Made by a program: the position numbers and the translations under genes. Below the pieces are notes generated by a model that saw nothing but the letters and a program-made list of their open reading frames with translations, was not told the DNA's origin and searched no databases. 59,891 nucleotides of DNA from NCBI GenBank assembly GCA_016868475.1, contig VGGU01000008.1:1-59891 (forward strand), written 5' to 3'. Shown here one piece after another: positions 9,011 through 18,306 of the stretch. Each line of letters opens with the position of its first letter. Position 1 is the first letter of the stretch. Source of the stretch: Bacteroidota bacterium. GTDB taxonomy: Bacteria; Bacteroidota; Bacteroidia; Chitinophagales; Chitinophagaceae.

Positions 9011-11790
9011 ATGGTATTTAGATATTGTGCCGTAAAACTTTTTTTAGCCCTCTTTAATTCCTGCGGGGTACCTGCAAATACAATTTGACCACCTCCCTCT
9101 CCTGCCTCTGGGCCCATGTCGATGATCCAATCAGCGGCATTGAGCAATGTAGTGTTGTGTTCAATAACAACCACAGAATGCCCCTGTTCTATCAGCGCTT
9201 GCAGCGATTGCAACAATTTTCCAACATCGTGAAAATGTAAGCCGGTGGTTGGCTCATCAAAAATGAAGAGTATCTTCTGAGAGGCTTTACGATTACCCAA
9301 AAATGAAGCCAATTTAACACGCTGCGCCTCTCCCCCGGAAAGGGTTGTTGCGGATTGGCCTAACTTGATATATCCTAACCCTACTTCTTGTAAGGGCAAT
9401 AATGCTTTGACCAAGGCCTTTTCACTTGCAAAAAATTCAATAGCCTGGTCCACGCTCATTTCCAACACCTGGAAGATTGACTTTTCTTTGTAAGTAATCT
9501 CCAACACTTCTTCTTTAAATCTTTTACCCCCACAAGATTCGCAGGTCAAATGCACATCAGCTAAAAACTGCATTTCAATTAACTGTTCGCCCTCTCCTTT
9601 ACAAGTATCACAACGACCTCCATCTACATTGAAAGAAAAATGACGAGCCTGCATTCCACGCATTATGCTAAGTGGAAGATTCGCATACAAATCTCGGATG
9701 GCATCATAGGCCTTTATATAAGTAACGGGATTACTTCGGGTGGATTTACCAATGGGATTTTGATCCACCCATTCCAGTTGCGTAATCAGGTCTAAGTCAC
9801 CTCCCAAACTTGAAAAAGCACCGGGCTGCAATGAATAGTCCCCTAAGTGTCTCAGGAGTGCAGGATAAAGAATTTGTTTTACCAAGGTAGTTTTACCACT
9901 ACCGCTCACTCCGCTAATAGCACAAAAAACCTGAAGTGGTATTTGTACATCGATCTGTTTTAGATTATGCTGACGTGCCCCTTTGATTTCAATACAACGT
10001 TTCCAATTGCGAGGTTTACGCTCCATTGCGGCTACCATTTCTCCACGCAGGTATTTTGCCGTTAAGCTGGATTGGTTTAATAAGGAGTGGTAATCACCTT
10101 GAGCTACCACCTCACCACCTAAATGCGAAGCCAAAGGGCCCATATCAATGATATGATCTGCTTGTTGCATGATCATAGCATCATGCTCCACTACAATAAC
10201 AGTATTCCCCAACTCGCGTAATTCTTTCAATACCGTTATTAAATTTTCGGTATCCCTTGGGTGTAACCCAATGGAAGGTTCGTCCAAAATATATAGAGAA
10301 TCAGTCAGGTTACTTCCTAAATGGCGCGTGAGTTGGATTCGTTGACTTTCTCCACCGCTAAGGGTATTGGCCAGCCGATCGAGTGTTAAATAACCTAATC
10401 CTACTTTACATAAAGTAGATAGCCGTGTTCTTAATTCAATAAAAATTCGTGTAGCAATTTTTTGTTCAGCAGCCGATAGCTTGGCAGCTGTGTCGTTCAC
10501 CCAATCCAACAAAACATGAACAGGCATTCTGCAACATTCACCAATATGTTTCTCTAACACTTTTACATACAAAGCCTCCTTCCTTAGCCGGTATCCCTGG
10601 CAGTTTGGACAAGTAGTTCTTCCTCGATATCTACTTAGCAATACTCGAAACTGTACCTTATAAAGATGCGCTTCCACATCTTTAAAAAAGTCATCGATTC
10701 CAAATACACCCTCTCCTCCTTTCCAAAGTGCATTCAATTGCTGAAGAGAGAGTTCTTCAATTGCCCTGTGAATGGGGAAATCAAGTTTCTTAGCCCCTTT
10801 TACAAATTGTTGTCGCCACCAATCCATCTTCTCTCCCTTCCAAGGCGCAACCGCTCCTTCATATACACTCAACTTTTTATTGGGAAGCACCAACTCCTCG
10901 TCGATTCCCAAAACCTGAGAGAACCCTTCACAAGTAGGGCAAGCGCCAAAGGGATTGTTGAAAGAAAATAAAGCAGGAACTGGTTCTTCAAATACAAGCC
11001 CGTCTCTCTCAAATCGATTGGAGAACAACTGCCAGTGCTTTTCATTTTGCAGTAAAGCACAACTTCCCTCTCCCTCACTAAAAGCAGTAGCAATAGAGTC
11101 ACTGATTCGATGCCAGTCGTCTTCATCAAAATCCTTTACAATAATTCGATCAACCAATAAATGTGTGGGATGATATTTTTTTAATTCTCTATCCGTTAGC
11201 TCCAATAACGAATCAATGGTTTGTAGGGGTTCAGGCGAATGGCCCTCCAGGTAAACGCGTGAGAATCCTTTTTGCTGCAGCACATTTAATTCCTGACGCA
11301 AAGAACGCTTAGGTTTAAGATGAAGTGCTGAGCTTATGTAAAGTCTGTCGCCCGGTTGATATTTTTTTATAGCAGCAATCACATCTTCGATATCATCCTT
11401 GCGCACCTCCTGCCCGGATACAGGAGAAATGGTATGCCCCACCCTTGCAAAAAGTAATCTTAGGTAATCATAAATTTCGGTCAGACTACCCACTGTACTT
11501 CTGGGCGTTCGAGTGATAACTTTTTGTTCAATTGCAATAGCAGGACTTAATCCTATTATGGTATCTACTTCGGGCTTATCCATTCGGTTCAAAAACTGTC
11601 GAGCGTAAGAATTTAAACTTTCTGCATAGCGGCGCTGCCCCTCGGCATACAAGGTATCAATGGCCAGGGAAGATTTTCCGGAACCGGACACGCCTGTAAT
11701 CACTACTAATTTGCGACGGGGTATTGCTACTGTCACATTTTTTAAGTTGTGCATTCGTGCACCTTTGATCAAAATAGGTGAAAGGTCCAT
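9007..11790 (-). CDS. uvrA: Excinuclease ABC subunit A
   Basis: UvrA is the damage-sensing ATPase dimer of nucleotide excision repair and hands lesions to UvrB. From the ATG at 11790 the protein is 927 residues. It has two ABC modules, with Walker A GVSGSGKS at 33-40 and GVSGSGKTT at 627-635 and signatures [11 protein letters not shown] and [11 protein letters not shown]. The C-terminal zinc module has CxxC pairs at 727/730 and 750/753, and additional CPTC and CPNC pairs lie in the first half. The longer frame starts with TTG at 11820 and adds a proline/serine-rich extension outside the family. A TACCTTCG box at 11813-11806 fits a promoter for the ATG start. Confidence 0.97.
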   Translation of the reverse strand: MDLSPILIKGARMHNLKNVTVAIPRRKLVVITGVSGSGKSSLAIDTLYAEGQRRYAESLNSYARQFLNRMDKPEVDTIIGLSPAIAIEQKVITRTPRSTVGSLTEIYDYLRLLFARVGHTISPVSGQEVRKDDIEDVIAAIKKYQPGDRLYISSALHLKPKRSLRQELNVLQQKGFSRVYLEGHSPEPLQTIDSLLELTDRELKKYHPTHLLVDRIIVKDFDEDDWHRISDSIATAFSEGEGSCALLQNEKHWQLFSNRFERDGLVFEEPVPALFSFNNPFGACPTCEGFSQVLGIDEELVLPNKKLSVYEGAVAPWKGEKMDWWRQQFVKGAKKLDFPIHRAIEELSLQQLNALWKGGEGVFGIDDFFKDVEAHLYKVQFRVLLSRYRGRTTCPNCQGYRLRKEALYVKVLEKHIGECCRMPVHVLLDWVNDTAAKLSAAEQKIATRIFIELRTRLSTLCKVGLGYLTLDRLANTLSGGESQRIQLTRHLGSNLTDSLYILDEPSIGLHPRDTENLITVLKELRELGNTVIVVEHDAMIMQQADHIIDMGPLASHLGGEVVAQGDYHSLLNQSSLTAKYLRGEMVAAMERKPRNWKRCIEIKGARQHNLKQIDVQIPLQVFCAISGVSGSGKTTLVKQILYPALLRHLGDYSLQPGAFSSLGGDLDLITQLEWVDQNPIGKSTRSNPVTYIKAYDAIRDLYANLPLSIMRGMQARHFSFNVDGGRCDTCKGEGEQLIEMQFLADVHLTCESCGGKRFKEEVLEITYKEKSIFQVLEMSVDQAIEFFASEKALVKALLPLQEVGLGYIKLGQSATTLSGGEAQRVKLASFLGNRKASQKILFIFDEPTTGLHFHDVGKLLQSLQALIEQGHSVVVIEHNTTLLNAADWIIDMGPEAGEGGGQIVFAGTPQELKRAKKSFTAQYLNTI

Positions 11791-11898
11791 ACAAGGAGGT
11801 GAGGGCGAAGGTACTGGCAATTAACATTTTTTTGGCGAGGGTATGCTGGGAATTCCCACACAGAACGTTTAGATTCGAAAAACTAAGTATATTTATCA

Positions 11899-11912
11899 TC
11901 CGCAATTGCGGA
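11899..11912. repeat. 14-bp perfect palindrome between uvrA and the sigma factor
   Basis: TCCGCAATTGCGGA reads identically on both strands. It lies in the 226-bp divergent region, 109 bp from the uvrA start and 105 bp from the sigma-factor start. There is no T-run and no loop, so it looks more like a dimeric repressor or activator site than a terminator. The protein that would bind it is unknown. Confidence 0.5.
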
Positions 11913-12016
11913 CAAACCAAACAAACGCCTATCGTTACACTTCTACGCAAACTCGGTCGCTAAACGATCTATTATTGAAAACTCGCTGTTTCCTGACAGC
12001 ACAATGCGTATAAGTT

Positions 12017-12598
12017 ATGCTAGCACTCTCTAAATTGTCAGATCTTGAATTGATCCAGCTTTTCTGTGCGGGTAATCAGCAAGCTATGGAGTCATTGATA
12101 CTCCGCCATAAGGACAAACTCTTTACTTCTATTTATTTCTTGGTTAAAGACAAATACCTGGCTGAGGATATATTTCAAGATGTGTTTATCAAAATAATTG
12201 ATACTGTTCGGGCAGGCCGTTATACGGAAGAGGGGAAATTTCTTCCCTGGGCTATGCGGATTGCACACAACTGCTGCGTAGACCATTTCCGTCGTGTAAA
12301 AAGAAGCCCTGTTATTCGCACTGCAGAAAATCAGGACGTTTTCGAAACCTTGAGTTTTACTGAGGAAAATGCAGAAACCAGAATTATTCGTCAACAAAGG
12401 CAAGAGCGCTTACAAACACTGCTGCAACAATTACCTGAAGACCAGCGGGAAGTAATAATACTACGCCACTATGCGGATATGAGTTTTAAGGAAATTGCCT
12501 CATTGACCAATTGCAGCATCAACACTGCATTAGGAAGAATGCGCTACGGGTTGATCAACCTGCGTAAAATGATGACGCAACGTCAGATCTCTTTGTAA
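12017..12598 (+). CDS. ECF-type RNA polymerase sigma factor
   Basis: A 193-residue sigma-70 family protein of the extracytoplasmic-function class. It has region 2 (about 20-90, with YLAEDIFQDVFIKI for core binding and MRIAHNCCVDHFRR for -10 recognition) and region 4 (about 125-185, with LPEDQREVIILRHYADMSFKEIA and a helix-turn-helix). No anti-sigma gene sits next to it: the following gene is convergent DsbD with a 2-nt gap. Its regulon and signal cannot be inferred. The nearby 14-bp palindrome could control it. Confidence 0.92.
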   Translation: MLALSKLSDLELIQLFCAGNQQAMESLILRHKDKLFTSIYFLVKDKYLAEDIFQDVFIKIIDTVRAGRYTEEGKFLPWAMRIAHNCCVDHFRRVKRSPVIRTAENQDVFETLSFTEENAETRIIRQQRQERLQTLLQQLPEDQREVIILRHYADMSFKEIASLTNCSINTALGRMRYGLINLRKMMTQRQISL

Positions 12599-12600
12599 TC

Positions 12601-14550
12601 CTATTTAGTTTTTTGCGACGCATAAGCCTTAAGCCCACATTGCAACCAATCCAAGAATGCCGCCGGATCAGGGGTGTAAAATTTAGGAAGGTTCAACAAT
12701 TTTTCGTCGGGAGTAAGCATTGCGTATTGCGGCTGCGATGTAGCTCCAAAATTTTGAATCTGAAAACTGGCCCACTTATCTCCAATTGTTTCAATTTGTT
12801 TTTGCGAACCATCCGGCAAAGTAATGATTTGTTGTTCTGCCAAAGGGAGTTTTACACGTTCATCTACATATAGGGAAACAACTATAAAAGCATTTCGCAA
12901 TAAGCTGTCCACTCGAGGGTCCGTCCATACCTTTTCTTCCATTCTTCTACAGTTAACACAAGCCCATCCGGTAAAATCAATTAACACAGGTTTACCAGCC
13001 GCAGCTGCTAATTTCAACGCTTGCGCATAATCGTTGTGCAATGGACTGAATACGGAATGCGCTTTACTTTCTCTTTCATATACGGAATAAGTCAGTGGTG
13101 GCGGAAATCCGCTTATTAAATTCAGTTCTGCATATTTTGTTTTGGTAACACCAGGGGTCAAATACAGCGTGAATAATAAAAAAAACAATAAAAAGGAGTA
13201 ACGAATAATGCTGCGTGTGCCACTCACCCGTTGTTGACCAATACGCAAGATTCCCGATAAATAAAGCGTAATACATGCGCCAATTATAATCCAACTGCCA
13301 ATAAAAATTTCTCTTTTTAGAATGCCCCACTGCTCTACCAAATCGGCATTTGATAAAAATTTAACCGCCAATCCAAGTTCCACAAATCCTAATACAATTT
13401 TTACATCAGTCATCCACCCCCCGGAACGAGGCAAGGATTGCAACCAATTTGGAAATAATGCAAATAGGCCAAAGGGCAATCCTAATGCTAAACCAAATCC
13501 TGCTGCTCCTACAGTCAATGGCCAGGCTCCTTGCTCTGCTACTCCAACCAGCAAGGTTCCCAAAATAGGACCTGTACAGGAAAAGGATACAATGGCCAAA
13601 GTGGAAGCCATGAAAAAAATTCCTCCTACGTTCCCCAGACCGGCGTGGGAGTCAACACGATTGGCAAGTCCGGAGGGAAGTCCTATTTCAAATAAACCAA
13701 AGAAAGAAAGGGCAAACACAACAAAGACCACAAAAAATAAAAGGTTCAACCAAACATTGGTTGAAATATTATTAAATATTTCAGGACTGATGGCATTTCC
13801 GGCCACATGAAATGGCGCAGTCAATAATACATAGATCAATAAAATAAATGTTCCATAAAGCAGCGCATTGGTAATTCCTTCTTGACGAGTAGTTGATTTT
13901 TTAGTAAAAAAAGTTACAGTAACAGGTATCATTGGAAACACACAAGGAGTCAGCAATGCAATCAATCCACCCAACACTCCCAGTAAAAAAATGCTCCATA
14001 AACTTTTTTGAGAAGCACCCTGATCTCCACAGGATGCAAGGGGAGCAGCTAATTGTATACTGGTTCGTTTTATATTTTCTTGTTGCTGCCCTCCTTCTAA
14101 TGCAACTATAAAATCGGTTGCAGTTGCCGGATATATTTCGGCATCACGGCCATATGTAAAAAGCAATTTTCCCTGCAATGCAGCAGGCAGGGTTCCCTTT
14201 ATCTCTATCAAGGCGCTCCAACTGATTTCTCCTTGTTGCCATTCTACTTTCTGTGATAGTACCTCGCTATTGACTCTACTTGTTGGTCCCTTGTGTTTCA
14301 AAGGCTCCAGTAATACAATAGCAGAATCGTTAAACTGAAGTTCCGCTGCCGGAGCGTCAAACACTAATTGCTGCGGCGTATAAATTGTCCATCCTGAGTC
14401 AAGTGTGGTAGTAAAAACTAATCGGTATTGTGCTACGCCTATTTTTTCTGCACCTGCCTTCCATATTGGATTTCCTTCACCTGAGGTTTGTCCAATAGTT
14501 GTCAGAGAATTAAATGACAGCAACCAAAGTAGAACATAACGCAACTGCAT
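12601..14550 (-). CDS. dsbD: Thiol:disulfide interchange protein, DsbD family
   Basis: DsbD carries reducing power from cytoplasmic thioredoxin across the inner membrane to periplasmic thiols. The 649 residues comprise a signal peptide (about 1-20), an N-terminal DsbD-alpha-like domain (about 25-155), an eight-helix membrane domain (about 185-465) with TPCVFPM (Cys203) and SFSCTGP (Cys near 325), and a C-terminal thioredoxin-like domain with WACVNC near 529-534. The N-terminal domain lacks the usual cysteine pair: the matching stretch reads TYGRDAEIYPA. The free-standing homologue 3 nt upstream keeps that pair. It is the last gene of a minus-strand operon. Confidence 0.93.
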   Translation of the reverse strand: MQLRYVLLWLLSFNSLTTIGQTSGEGNPIWKAGAEKIGVAQYRLVFTTTLDSGWTIYTPQQLVFDAPAAELQFNDSAIVLLEPLKHKGPTSRVNSEVLSQKVEWQQGEISWSALIEIKGTLPAALQGKLLFTYGRDAEIYPATATDFIVALEGGQQQENIKRTSIQLAAPLASCGDQGASQKSLWSIFLLGVLGGLIALLTPCVFPMIPVTVTFFTKKSTTRQEGITNALLYGTFILLIYVLLTAPFHVAGNAISPEIFNNISTNVWLNLLFFVVFVVFALSFFGLFEIGLPSGLANRVDSHAGLGNVGGIFFMASTLAIVSFSCTGPILGTLLVGVAEQGAWPLTVGAAGFGLALGLPFGLFALFPNWLQSLPRSGGWMTDVKIVLGFVELGLAVKFLSNADLVEQWGILKREIFIGSWIIIGACITLYLSGILRIGQQRVSGTRSIIRYSFLLFFLLFTLYLTPGVTKTKYAELNLISGFPPPLTYSVYERESKAHSVFSPLHNDYAQALKLAAAAGKPVLIDFTGWACVNCRRMEEKVWTDPRVDSLLRNAFIVVSLYVDERVKLPLAEQQIITLPDGSQKQIETIGDKWASFQIQNFGATSQPQYAMLTPDEKLLNLPKFYTPDPAAFLDWLQCGLKAYASQKTK

Positions 14551-14553
14551 CGG

Positions 14554-15003
14554 TTACTTTAAAGGGATGGTAAAAGGTATTTTCTTGGGTGGAAGACATT
14601 TTTCGTCGTCACAGGTTTGGAATTCAACGGTGCCAGATAAAGCGGTTTTTACCTTTGCCTTCAATTCCACCACCTGAACAAAGCTAACCTGGGTAGAGTA
14701 CTGGTGTGCCGTAACGCCCAGTGTGGCATCTTTGTATCGTTCCATTTTGCCTACTTCACGAATTTTTCCCTTGAATTGAATCAATGGATTTTTATTCCAT
14801 ACAACTTCCGTGGGTATGGCAATGGCATCTGCCGGTTGTTGTTGAGAATAGAGATGCCATCCGGGAGCGATGGATGCTTTCATTACTATTTCAAAAGTTT
14901 TGCTGCCCGTTTGCTTGGCACTAAAGGCCCAGTTTACCGGATTTGGCTGAGCAATAACAACAGTACTCCAACACAAACTAATCAGCCAGGAAATAAATTT
15001 CAT
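14554..15003 (-). CDS. Stand-alone DsbD-alpha-like periplasmic protein
   Basis: A 149-residue protein with a signal peptide (about 1-18) and one domain resembling the N-terminal domain of DsbD. The segment FQTCDDEKCLPPKKIPF (Cys131 and Cys136) corresponds to the redox-active cysteine pair of that domain. GWHLYSQQQPADAIAIP in the first half is also typical. It ends 3 nt before dsbD and starts 10 nt after purQ. I infer that it accepts electrons from the DsbD thioredoxin or membrane domain and passes them to periplasmic targets. Confidence 0.85.
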   Translation of the reverse strand: MKFISWLISLCWSTVVIAQPNPVNWAFSAKQTGSKTFEIVMKASIAPGWHLYSQQQPADAIAIPTEVVWNKNPLIQFKGKIREVGKMERYKDATLGVTAHQYSTQVSFVQVVELKAKVKTALSGTVEFQTCDDEKCLPPKKIPFTIPLK

Positions 15004-15013
15004 GATTACCTTA

Positions 15014-15688
15014 TTATTTAACCAAGGCCTCAGCCATTAATAATTCTTGAAAGATCATCCTTCCATCCATATTACCCAATGCAGCACTGCATGCTCGCTC
15101 AGGATGCGGCATCATGCCAAAAACGTTTCTGCTCTCATTGCAAATGCCTGCTATGTTTAATGCAGACCCATTAGGATTAGCGGCATCAGTAACATCGCCT
15201 TCCTCATTACAATAGGTGAATAGGAGTTGATTATTTTGCTGTAACTGACGCAACAATTCCGGTGAGCCATGGTACCTACCTTCGCCATGCGCAATGGGAA
15301 TTTTATAGATCTTTCCTGCACCATCTTTGATGAACGTGTTTTGACAAACAAACTGTTGATTTGAATTGCGAAGAAGTGCGCCGGGTAACAAGTGCGATTC
15401 ACATAAAATTTGAAACCCATTGCAGACTCCAAAAACCTTGCCTCCTTTTTGTGCAAACGTCACTACAGATTGCATCATGGGACTAAATCGGGCAATGGCA
15501 CCACAACGCAGGTAGTCCCCATAGGAAAAACCACCAGGTAACACTATACAATCTTCTGTGTCAAATGCAGAGAGATCCCGATCCTTATGCCATAGCATGA
15601 TCACCTCCTGCCCTAAGTCCTCTTGCAAAGCGTCACGCATGTCCGCATCGCAATTAGAACCCGGAAATACCACAACACCAAATTTCAT
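15014..15688 (-). CDS. purQ: Phosphoribosylformylglycinamidine synthase, glutaminase subunit
   Basis: PurQ releases ammonia from glutamine for the fourth step of purine synthesis, working with PurL and PurS. The 224-residue class I amidotransferase has the start [12 protein letters not shown], the oxyanion region [15 protein letters not shown], nucleophile Cys89 in GVCNGFQIL, and the His/Glu pair in MMPHPERA near the C terminus. No purL or purS is nearby. A separate PurQ implies the small, multi-subunit PurL form. It lies in an unrelated operon, with a perfect TATCTTTG promoter box just upstream. Confidence 0.96.
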   Translation of the reverse strand: MKFGVVVFPGSNCDADMRDALQEDLGQEVIMLWHKDRDLSAFDTEDCIVLPGGFSYGDYLRCGAIARFSPMMQSVVTFAQKGGKVFGVCNGFQILCESHLLPGALLRNSNQQFVCQNTFIKDGAGKIYKIPIAHGEGRYHGSPELLRQLQQNNQLLFTYCNEEGDVTDAANPNGSALNIAGICNESRNVFGMMPHPERACSAALGNMDGRMIFQELLMAEALVK

Positions 15689-15697
15689 AAGTAATTA

Positions 15698-16705
15698 TTA
15701 TAGGAGCCCAAAGATAACCTTTCCACTTGAGCCCGAATACTGATTTAGCAACACAAATAATAAGCTGATCCAGAAAAAAAGGAGCGGAAAGATCCTAAAT
15801 GAGGTGTAGTAATAAAAAGAAGCATGGTAAACGGATAAGGGGATCAATAGCAACGCCCAACCTGAAAAAGGGGATGTTGAAAATAAAGGCATTAAAAAAC
15901 CAATTAGTAAAAGCACAAAGAAAACTGTCCAACCCCGGCGTACCTGTATAAGCATCCTGCGCACTTGCCCCTGGATATGATAGAACCCTATTAAAAAGGG
16001 AAGGAACAAAATAAATAATAAGCCCCCAAACCAGACAGGGGGTGCTGAATCAGGAAATGAAATCGAAAAGGTAAAGAACCCCGTAAAAAGGTCAAGTTGA
16101 TCTGTCCAAAACAATCCAACTAGTAAAAAATAGATGGGAGTAAGCAGACCCAAAAAAGCAATCAGAACTTCTTGGATTTTTATCGGACGCATGATCAGAA
16201 GTGAAAAAACAAACCATAGGGCAAGCCATAAAGAAGGAGGGTAAACAAAAAAACCCAAACCGATGGCTAAACCGCGGTTATAAAGTGGTTTTCGGATATC
16301 GGCAATCGAATGGCTTTCGAACAAGTGTGCGAGCAGAAATAATATCAAAAGATTTATAAATAATGGCGCGCTCCAACTGCTCCAGGCAGGCAGCATGGAT
16401 GTTCCTAATAAATAAGCCATCCCAGGTAAATCAGTGGGACGATTGGTCATACGATGCCGATTAAAAAAATAATTAAGATAAATGGCTTGGAAGACTAAAA
16501 TCAAAAAAGTCAGTGTAGAAAAAACAAGGGGAGAAGCAGGGCTTTGCGGAGCTATCCATTTAGTAAAAAAACTAAACAAGGCCCCTCCTTCATTTTCTAC
16601 CACAGGGATTACTGGTGCTAAAAAAAGTGGGAGCTTTACCACTAATGCAAAAAGTAGCAAGAGTAAGGGGGCATAGGGGGTCTTCTTATAAAATAGCGCA
16701 ATCAA
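15698..16705 (-). CDS. Polytopic membrane protein, resembles DUF6427
   Basis: A 335-residue protein with about ten hydrophobic segments, consistent with an integral inner-membrane protein. It begins MIALFYKKTPYAPLLLLLF and resembles the Bacteroidota family I know as DUF6427, which has no known function; I am only moderately sure of that match. The only usable start is TTG at 16705, because a stop lies just upstream in frame and the next methionine is far inside. It begins 11 nt after the secreted protein stop and ends 9 nt before purQ. Confidence 0.7.
   Translation of the reverse strand: MIALFYKKTPYAPLLLLLFALVVKLPLFLAPVIPVVENEGGALFSFFTKWIAPQSPASPLVFSTLTFLILVFQAIYLNYFFNRHRMTNRPTDLPGMAYLLGTSMLPAWSSWSAPLFINLLILFLLAHLFESHSIADIRKPLYNRGLAIGLGFFVYPPSLWLALWFVFSLLIMRPIKIQEVLIAFLGLLTPIYFLLVGLFWTDQLDLFTGFFTFSISFPDSAPPVWFGGLLFILFLPFLIGFYHIQGQVRRMLIQVRRGWTVFFVLLLIGFLMPLFSTSPFSGWALLLIPLSVYHASFYYYTSFRIFPLLFFWISLLFVLLNQYSGSSGKVIFGLL
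15709..15716 (-). promoter_or_regulatory. -7 promoter box for purQ inside the upstream gene
   Basis: On the minus strand 15716-15709 reads TATCTTTG, a perfect TAnnTTTG match, ending 20 nt before the purQ ATG. It lies in the last codons of the upstream membrane-protein gene, so purQ-dsbD may be transcribed partly on their own. No TTTG stands at the -33 spacing. Confidence 0.45.
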
Positions 16706-16716
16706 AACAACAGGGA

Positions 16717-18252
16717 TTAATTATACTCAACTTTTGCAAAGCAAATATACCCCCTGTAAACGGTTGGGATAATCATTATTCGAGCACTTACTTGTTTTCC
16801 TTTTGCAGGCATAAACTGGTGCCCACTATCCAAATTTTTTAAGGCCGGATTTCTGGCTAATTGACCCTTTGACTGGATGGTAAGATCATTTAACAACTTA
16901 TCTCTCCGTTCTTGCTGATTATATAGCACATGAATTTCGCCACCTGTATTCATCAATTGATAAGACAGTAAATCATCGGTTTCGTCATCAAACTGTGATT
17001 TTTCAATTACCTGGCTCCACTCTAATTCGCCAGCAGGACTAAATGATTGAATTAAAATATTATCAGCATGATACCTGACCGCCTGCTGATTACGGGGCAT
17101 GCTACCCCACCACATTCTGTTTGAGTAGGGCGACGGATAATAATAATTATTCATTCCCCAATATGGTGAGCCATATAAATAATCCCAACGATTCCAAGTA
17201 TTGGCCCTTGAGGTAGTGTAATAAGACTCACTACCAATTAACCATCCACCATCACGCCTGGTAATTAATTGACGAATAAAATAGTCGTTAAAAACCGTTT
17301 TAGTTGTGGCATTTCCTTTGGCTTCCTGTCTGAGTTGATCAGAAAAAGTATGAAACTGTTCTACTTGCGGCATTGAGCTGGACCTGTTATAAACCATTAT
17401 GTAGTAGCCATCAATTCCACCCCTTCGTTCCTTGCTAAAAAGAGAAGTAAGTATGTAGCGATTATGGTAATTGTCAATTTTAATGTGCAGGTTATCTAAC
17501 CAATTACCTGCAATGGATAACCGATACTCCGCCAAGGTGTCCACACCGGGCTTGAGATAAAGTAAAGAGGCATTAGAAATGTTGTCGTTAAAAGTTCGTT
17601 GGAAGCGTGTTAATACAAGGGACCCTTCATTATCTACCTCAATATCCCCTAATTGAACTGTGCGATCCTCAATTGGGATCTGCAACAAGTCTTTCCGAAT
17701 CAAATCCATCTTGTCGTCAAAAAGAAGTGAATTTACCTTGTAAAGCGTCCTGTCTCTTGTGTTAATTTTAATTACTGCGATCTTTCGCTTATCCTCACTT
17801 CCGGTAACGGTATATAAACGATTATCTGTTGCAAATCCTATATGAGTGGTGTCCAATTCAATCAATTCTCCCAGACGCTTACCCATTCTGTCTATCTTGG
17901 CAGCCATACAGAAGATGACGTTTTTCCGTTCGTATTGATAGATCATCCAAACAAATTCGGGATAAGCAAAAAAATCTATGTTGATGATTTTATCAGGATT
18001 GGGCAAATAACCCAGCTCTTCTTTGGCAACCACTTGCATCTCCTCGTCCATTACGGAAATCCAGTTTCGAACACGATTGTTCTTATAGAGTAAAAAATTT
18101 CCCCCTACTCTTCCAATGATATCAAAGTTTAGACGCCTATTGTCGTCCTTTTCGGAATCCGAATAAATAATACGCTGGCCGAACGAGTGTTCGTGTATTA
18201 GCGTTAGCGTCAACACTCCAACCAGGACAAACAATTTTGCTAGTTTTTTCAT
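16717..18252 (-). CDS. Secreted protein of unknown function
   Basis: A 511-residue protein that I do not recognise. It has a clear signal peptide (about 1-25, ending SFGQ) and then repeated short beta-type stretches with DNRL, DNEG and DNYHNR turns, suggestive of a beta-propeller or similar all-beta fold. Residues 344-382 are strikingly rich in Tyr, Trp, Asn, Ser and Pro. It is the first gene of the operon leading to dsbD. A TAACTTTA box (one mismatch to TAnnTTTG) at 18267-18260 would start transcription a few bases before the ATG. It could be periplasmic or outer-membrane attached. Confidence 0.75.
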   Translation of the reverse strand: MKKLAKLFVLVGVLTLTLIHEHSFGQRIIYSDSEKDDNRRLNFDIIGRVGGNFLLYKNNRVRNWISVMDEEMQVVAKEELGYLPNPDKIINIDFFAYPEFVWMIYQYERKNVIFCMAAKIDRMGKRLGELIELDTTHIGFATDNRLYTVTGSEDKRKIAVIKINTRDRTLYKVNSLLFDDKMDLIRKDLLQIPIEDRTVQLGDIEVDNEGSLVLTRFQRTFNDNISNASLLYLKPGVDTLAEYRLSIAGNWLDNLHIKIDNYHNRYILTSLFSKERRGGIDGYYIMVYNRSSSMPQVEQFHTFSDQLRQEAKGNATTKTVFNDYFIRQLITRRDGGWLIGSESYYTTSRANTWNRWDYLYGSPYWGMNNYYYPSPYSNRMWWGSMPRNQQAVRYHADNILIQSFSPAGELEWSQVIEKSQFDDETDDLLSYQLMNTGGEIHVLYNQQERRDKLLNDLTIQSKGQLARNPALKNLDSGHQFMPAKGKQVSARIMIIPTVYRGYICFAKVEYN

Positions 18253-18294
18253 AGCCCTATAAAGTTACCTTGAATTGATTAATAATTTTGCCTA

Positions 18295-18302
18295 TACCTT
18301 TG
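18295..18302 (+). promoter_or_regulatory. -7 promoter box of kup
   Basis: TACCTTTG matches TAnnTTTG exactly, with TTG 17 bp upstream at 18275-18277. The box ends 4 nt before the GTG start codon, so the mRNA would be leaderless. The divergent secreted-protein gene has its own box 27 bp away. Confidence 0.6.
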
Positions 18303-18306
18303 TTAG

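Noticed and set aside
13322-13810. 162-codon open frame opposite dsbD
   Set aside because: It is antisense to conserved membrane-domain codons of DsbD, its product is low in complexity and basic, and it has no promoter or homology.
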